A stretch of 9,006 nt of DNA from Nitrospira sp. (GTDB lineage Bacteria > Nitrospirota > Nitrospiria > Nitrospirales > Nitrospiraceae), in NCBI GenBank assembly GCA_024998705.1, contig JACOEF010000333.1:1-9006 (forward strand), read 5' to 3'. Under the pieces are notes generated by a model. It was not told the origin of the DNA. It did no database searches and saw only the letters and a list, made by a program, of their open reading frames with translations. Shown in pieces: positions 5,788 through 9,006 of the stretch. Position 1 is the first letter of the stretch. Each line of letters starts with the position of its first letter. The position numbers and the translations under genes are program-made.

Positions 5788-8142
5788 TTACCAGTGATAG
5801 ATCAGGTTGAAGCTGCCGCCGCGGCGGACATAGAGGAATCCCCTGTCTTCATAATAGCCGGAGACTTCCGCCGAGAAGCGTTCCGTGAGAGGAAACATCG
5901 CGCCGGCCTGAATGGTGTGGCTCCCCACTCGAGTAAAATCTTGTGCGGCCACAATTCGTTCCCCGGATGTCCCGAACGAGCCGGACGCGAAAAGCTGCAC
6001 GCGATCAGTCGGCCGCCAGGTGAGTTGTGACGAGAGGGTGATTGCGCCGGTGTTCGGAATCAAATAGCCCTTCTCGGTCAACCATAGATTAAACGGCAGA
6101 AAAATCGTCAGGCCCGGCATCAACAGATCGATATCATCTTGTTTGTAATTGAGGCGGCGATATCCGAAGGACAGTTCGATCGGCGCGAGCGACGCATGCA
6201 ATCCCCCCAGCCCTTGCGCCACCTCGCCGACCACCGAATAGTTGGGCGAGAATTTCGGATTGATCGTCCCTTGCGCCGCAATGTAGCCCCAGGCTCTCTG
6301 CCACAGCGGGCTGTACAGCTCCGCAGACACCGGCGTGTCGTGGAACCCAAACCGGCTCATCGGTTCCACTCGAAACACCACGGTCTGGTTGCCCCAGGGC
6401 TTGGCGATCTCAAACAGGACATCACGTTCGTCCGGTTGATTCTTCGTATAGGAATAGTGGCTGTACCCGATCTTGGCGTAGTCCCGATACGGAAGGCGCA
6501 ACCCGGCTAGACCTTGTCCCACTACCGCCCGGGGCGACACCAGCAGTTCAGACTTCACGGCGCGCAGTTGTTGCTCAATGGCCGGATCGTGGGTCTCCGC
6601 AAGTAAGGCCTCGTAGCGGCTCAGGGCTTCCGAACGATGTCCCTGCCTATGCGCCACCTCCGCCAACCCTCGCCGAGCCTCCACGCGCGTCACGTCAGCC
6701 TGCAGCACCTCCTCATACCGCCCATGCGCCTCGTCGAACTGTTTCTGCCAGGAGAGTACTTGCGCAAGTGCGAGACGAATATCCTGATCCTCAGGATGAC
6801 CCGCCAAGACGTCCCTGTACAACGTCGTCGCTTCAGCATGGGATCCCTGCCACGAGAGCACTCGCGCCAGGGCGCTGCGCACTTCATCGTTGTCCGGATG
6901 CTGCTGGAGCAGTTCTCGATAGACCGTCTCGGCCTCTCGATACTGTTTGGCGATTTCAAACCTTGTCGCCCGCTCCATCGCGCTGGTGATGGCGCGCGCG
7001 TCGGTGTCCCGCGCAGCAACGGTCGCCTCCGCTTCAGCCGGACGAGCCGGCTTCGAGTCGGCCAGTAATTCGACCTTCAGGGCCTTCAGCTGCGCTTCAA
7101 TCTCGGGATCGTGAGTCTCGGCGAAGAGTGCCTCGTAACGTTCCACTGCCTCTGAGCGATGGCCCTGCCAATGAGCCACCTCCGCCAGCCCTCGCCGAGC
7201 CTCCATCCGCGTCGGGTCCGCCTGCAATACCTGGCCGTACAACACCCGCGCCTCCGCAAACTCCTGTTGCCAAGAAAGTATTTGCGCCAACGCGATCCGA
7301 ACATCCTGATCGTCCGGATGACGAGCCAGCACCTCTCGGTACAACCCTGTGGCTTCCGCATGTGCGCCTTGCCGGGACAACATCCTCGCCAGGGAGGCGC
7401 GGAGCTCGTCGTTCTCCGGAGCCCGTTGCAACTCCTCGCGATACACCACTGCGGCCTCCGTGTACTGTCGCATCAAGTCTAATCGCCGCCCCCGCTCCAT
7501 CGCCGCAGCCTGATCCGACGAGGACACAGACGACGGCGTAGTCGGTCCTGCGGCAATCGGTGCCACAGATTCCGCTTTCAACGCACGCAGCCGCGCCGCC
7601 ACCTCTGCATCGCCGGTTGCCGCCACCACACGCTCATAATACGACAGGGCCTGATCCGGATGGCCGCCCCACAGCAAGACATCGCCGAGGCCGGTCAACG
7701 CCTCCGGATGGTTCGGCTCTTCTTGGAGGATTCGTTCATACTCTTGGCGGGCTTCATCGAGGTGCTTATGCCAGGAGAGCACACGGGCGAGCCCAACTCG
7801 ACTCTCGTGATCGAGGGGATGGCGGGTCAAGACGTCGCGGTACAAAGCCGCGGCCTCATCCCACTGTCCCTGCCAAGAAAGCAATCTCGCCACTTTCGCG
7901 CGCACCTCGTCGTTCTCCGGTCGTGCAACGGGATACCGACGGTAGGCCGCAACAGCCTCCCCATACTGCTTCTGGGCCTCCAAGGCCGTGGCCCTCTCCA
8001 ACACCTGTCGCGGAGACGAGTCGGCAGGCTGTGCGGAGAGCGTGGAAGACCACGCCCACAAGGAGGCCGTGGCGAGCAGGCTCACCAGGAAGGCGCTCCC
8101 GACGGAACGGCGCCGACTGATTCGTTTCCTGAGATCCCGCAT
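5788..8142 (-). CDS. TPR-repeat protein with C-terminal YaiO-type outer membrane beta-barrel
   Basis: This is a 784-residue envelope protein. The ATG at 8142 is chosen because it begins a signal peptide: an Arg-rich start, a hydrophobic core at about 15-30 (GSAFLVSLLATASLWA), and likely cleavage after LSA at residue 37. A longer start at 8301 would bury the signal and overlap the upstream gene by about 125 bases. Residues 48-194, 215-361 and 389-535 are three copies of a module of about four TPR-like helical pairs, with repeated ARVLSWQ, LAQVLSWQ and RRGLAEVAH motifs. Residues about 540-784 are alternating amphipathic strands typical of the YaiO family (VEPMSRFG, ELSFGYRR), ending in FNLIYHW with the terminal aromatic residue common to outer membrane barrels. 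YaiO proteins are usually about 250 residues, so the long TPR part is the unusual element. A TPR domain in front of a barrel recalls exopolysaccharide exporters such as PgaA and BcsC; this is analogy, not proof. It lies 34 bases after the hydrolase-like gene, probably in one operon. The ribosome binding site is weak. Confidence 0.88.
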   Translation of the reverse strand: MRDLRKRISRRRSVGSAFLVSLLATASLWAWSSTLSAQPADSSPRQVLERATALEAQKQYGEAVAAYRRYPVARPENDEVRAKVARLLSWQGQWDEAAALYRDVLTRHPLDHESRVGLARVLSWHKHLDEARQEYERILQEEPNHPEALTGLGDVLLWGGHPDQALSYYERVVAATGDAEVAARLRALKAESVAPIAAGPTTPSSVSSSDQAAAMERGRRLDLMRQYTEAAVVYREELQRAPENDELRASLARMLSRQGAHAEATGLYREVLARHPDDQDVRIALAQILSWQQEFAEARVLYGQVLQADPTRMEARRGLAEVAHWQGHRSEAVERYEALFAETHDPEIEAQLKALKVELLADSKPARPAEAEATVAARDTDARAITSAMERATRFEIAKQYREAETVYRELLQQHPDNDEVRSALARVLSWQGSHAEATTLYRDVLAGHPEDQDIRLALAQVLSWQKQFDEAHGRYEEVLQADVTRVEARRGLAEVAHRQGHRSEALSRYEALLAETHDPAIEQQLRAVKSELLVSPRAVVGQGLAGLRLPYRDYAKIGYSHYSYTKNQPDERDVLFEIAKPWGNQTVVFRVEPMSRFGFHDTPVSAELYSPLWQRAWGYIAAQGTINPKFSPNYSVVGEVAQGLGGLHASLAPIELSFGYRRLNYKQDDIDLLMPGLTIFLPFNLWLTEKGYLIPNTGAITLSSQLTWRPTDRVQLFASGSFGTSGERIVAAQDFTRVGSHTIQAGAMFPLTERFSAEVSGYYEDRGFLYVRRGGSFNLIYHW
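6538..8001 (-). repeat. Three homologous copies of a 441-base TPR module inside the YaiO gene
   Basis: Copies lie at 7561-8001 (residues 48-194), 7060-7500 (215-361) and 6538-6978 (389-535). The offsets are 501 and 522 bases, and each copy is separated from the next by a variable Ala/Pro/Ser-rich linker. Copies 2 and 3 are clearly the closer pair and still match strongly at DNA level, for example around 6640-6690 against 7162-7212. Copy 1 is more diverged. This indicates an older duplication and then a more recent one, both in frame. The close DNA match also makes the segment a place where recombination or assembly could change copy number. Confidence 0.8.
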
Positions 8143-8176
8143 CCGTGTCGACCCTGCTCGACTGATCTGCCCAACC

Positions 8177-9006
8177 CTATTCAGGGAGGGCTCGGAATCC
8201 GTCGAGATCGTGAATAAGGACTCCTGCAAAACTGCGAGACGAGGTGGTATCCAGCATGCCTTGTACGGCCAGAGACACGTCGGTTCGCGATCGACCCGCA
8301 AAACTCAGTCGCTCCGGGTTGACCGTGTATCGATAGTGAATGCGAAAGCCCTCATGCTGAGTCGCCTCACTCTGTTGCGCAGGCTTCGGCGTCCACTGGA
8401 GGAGTCGCCGGTCACGATCCAACACCGCCTCTATCCGAACAGGGTCCGTTTCACGCCGTAAGACGACATGCCGTTCTACCGGTAGCGTCGTCGTCTCAAC
8501 GGCCAACCACACTGGTATCTCCATCACAGCGCCATATCGAAGGATGTCATCAGCGATGTCCTGCACGTCATCGAGATTGGTGCGATAACTCATCACCGCG
8601 ACTTCGTCGGCTCGGTCCATCACTGCATAGGCGAGGGGTCGCCCGCCGATCGTCGGACCGGCCAGCCAAAAGGGCAGCACGATCGACAGCCTGGTACGTC
8701 CGTCAATCGCACGCCTCAAGATCTCGATGGTGTCGACATACCGACGAAGTTGGACCTCATCTTCAAGAAGCCCGGGGAGGAGATAGGGCTCGAGATCGAG
8801 CTGCACCCCGGAGAACACACCTGGCCCTGCGAGTTGAAGGACCCTCCGTATCTTATCGGCCAACACCTGAGGTTCCTGAATGGCTTCGGGATATCCATCC
8901 AACGCCAGCGCTTCGAGGCCACTGTGCCGCACCTGCGCCATCAAACGGACATAGCCGCGCCAGATGGCCTCATCGTCGGATTCAGACGGCATCTGGATCA
9001 GAACCC
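8177..9006 (-). CDS. TIM-barrel / glycoside-hydrolase-like protein (N-terminus outside window)
   Basis: The frame is open to the right edge, giving 275 visible codons. The ATG at 8992 has no ribosome binding site and is preceded in frame by VLIQ, which reads with it as a beta strand, so the true start probably lies beyond the window. The visible part alternates strands and helices like a TIM barrel: VLIQMP, LEALALDGY, FSGVQLDLEPY, RLSIVLPFWL, EVAVMSYRT and IPVWLAVETT. The GVQLDLEPY strand end recalls the catalytic DxxxDxE strand of GH18 and related families, with the acidic pair in D-L-E, and VMSYRT recalls the later GH18 strand. The match is partial and I cannot assign a family; uncharacterised GH-like DUF families are equally possible. 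No signal peptide can be judged without the N-terminus. The TAG at 8177-8179 precedes the YaiO gene start by 34 bases, so both are probably co-transcribed. A periplasmic role in polysaccharide processing is inference from that neighbour. Confidence 0.7.
   Translation of the reverse strand, partial: VLIQMPSESDDEAIWRGYVRLMAQVRHSGLEALALDGYPEAIQEPQVLADKIRRVLQLAGPGVFSGVQLDLEPYLLPGLLEDEVQLRRYVDTIEILRRAIDGRTRLSIVLPFWLAGPTIGGRPLAYAVMDRADEVAVMSYRTNLDDVQDIADDILRYGAVMEIPVWLAVETTTLPVERHVVLRRETDPVRIEAVLDRDRRLLQWTPKPAQQSEATQHEGFRIHYRYTVNPERLSFAGRSRTDVSLAVQGMLDTTSSRSFAGVLIHDLDGFRALPE

Noticed and set aside
7128..8217. Several plus-strand frames of 107-186 codons opposite the TPR region
   Set aside because: They mirror the TPR repeats of the real gene, have Pro/Arg-rich composition and lack ribosome binding sites or recognisable domains.
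8143..8301. Upstream start at 8301 for the YaiO gene
   Set aside because: It would add 53 residues before a clear signal peptide and overlap the upstream gene by about 125 bases.

Overview
The window is GC-rich, with two convergent gene clusters filling almost all of it. Protein style (hybrid kinase with a separate Hpt gene, stand-alone receivers, HEAT repeat protein, TPR-YaiO porin-like protein) and base composition suggest a Gram-negative environmental bacterium with an outer membrane. A Nitrospira-like (Nitrospirota) or deltaproteobacterial lineage is my best guess. That is an impression from protein style, since no marker gene is present.

Plus strand, positions 1-5554: one tightly packed cluster. 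It begins inside a membrane-bound hybrid histidine kinase (end of an extracytoplasmic sensor, one membrane segment, two PAS domains, HisKA, HATPase, two receivers). A histidine phosphotransfer (Hpt) gene follows, then three single-domain CheY-like response regulators (RR1, RR2, RR3) and a membrane-anchored HEAT-repeat protein. Junctions are 1-4 base overlaps or gaps of 23-57 bases, and most starts have a clear Shine-Dalgarno sequence. None of the regulators has an output domain. The layout looks like a phosphorelay: kinase to receivers to Hpt to one or more stand-alone receivers, with the HEAT protein as a possible partner.

The main anomaly lies in this cluster. Two of its six genes are interrupted by a single in-frame stop codon while the reading frame before and after is intact and recognisable. 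The Hpt gene has TGA at codon 55, four codons before its phospho-accepting histidine. RR2 has TAG at codon 81 of 139. Possible explanations are recent paired decay of a relay, stop readthrough or split translation, or sequence error.

Positions 5555-5787 form a short convergent intergenic region with weak hairpins and no convincing gene.

Minus strand, positions 9006-5788: a partial TIM-barrel-like protein resembling glycoside hydrolases (its N-terminus lies beyond the window), then 34 bases later a 784-residue outer membrane protein. The latter has a signal peptide, three homologous copies of a roughly 147-residue TPR module, and a C-terminal YaiO-type beta-barrel. A TPR plus barrel protein next to a hydrolase-like protein resembles exopolysaccharide export modules. 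The rest of that operon would lie to the right of the window. HEAT-repeat and YaiO genes facing each other suggest, by inference only, that the phosphorelay controls an envelope or exopolysaccharide function.
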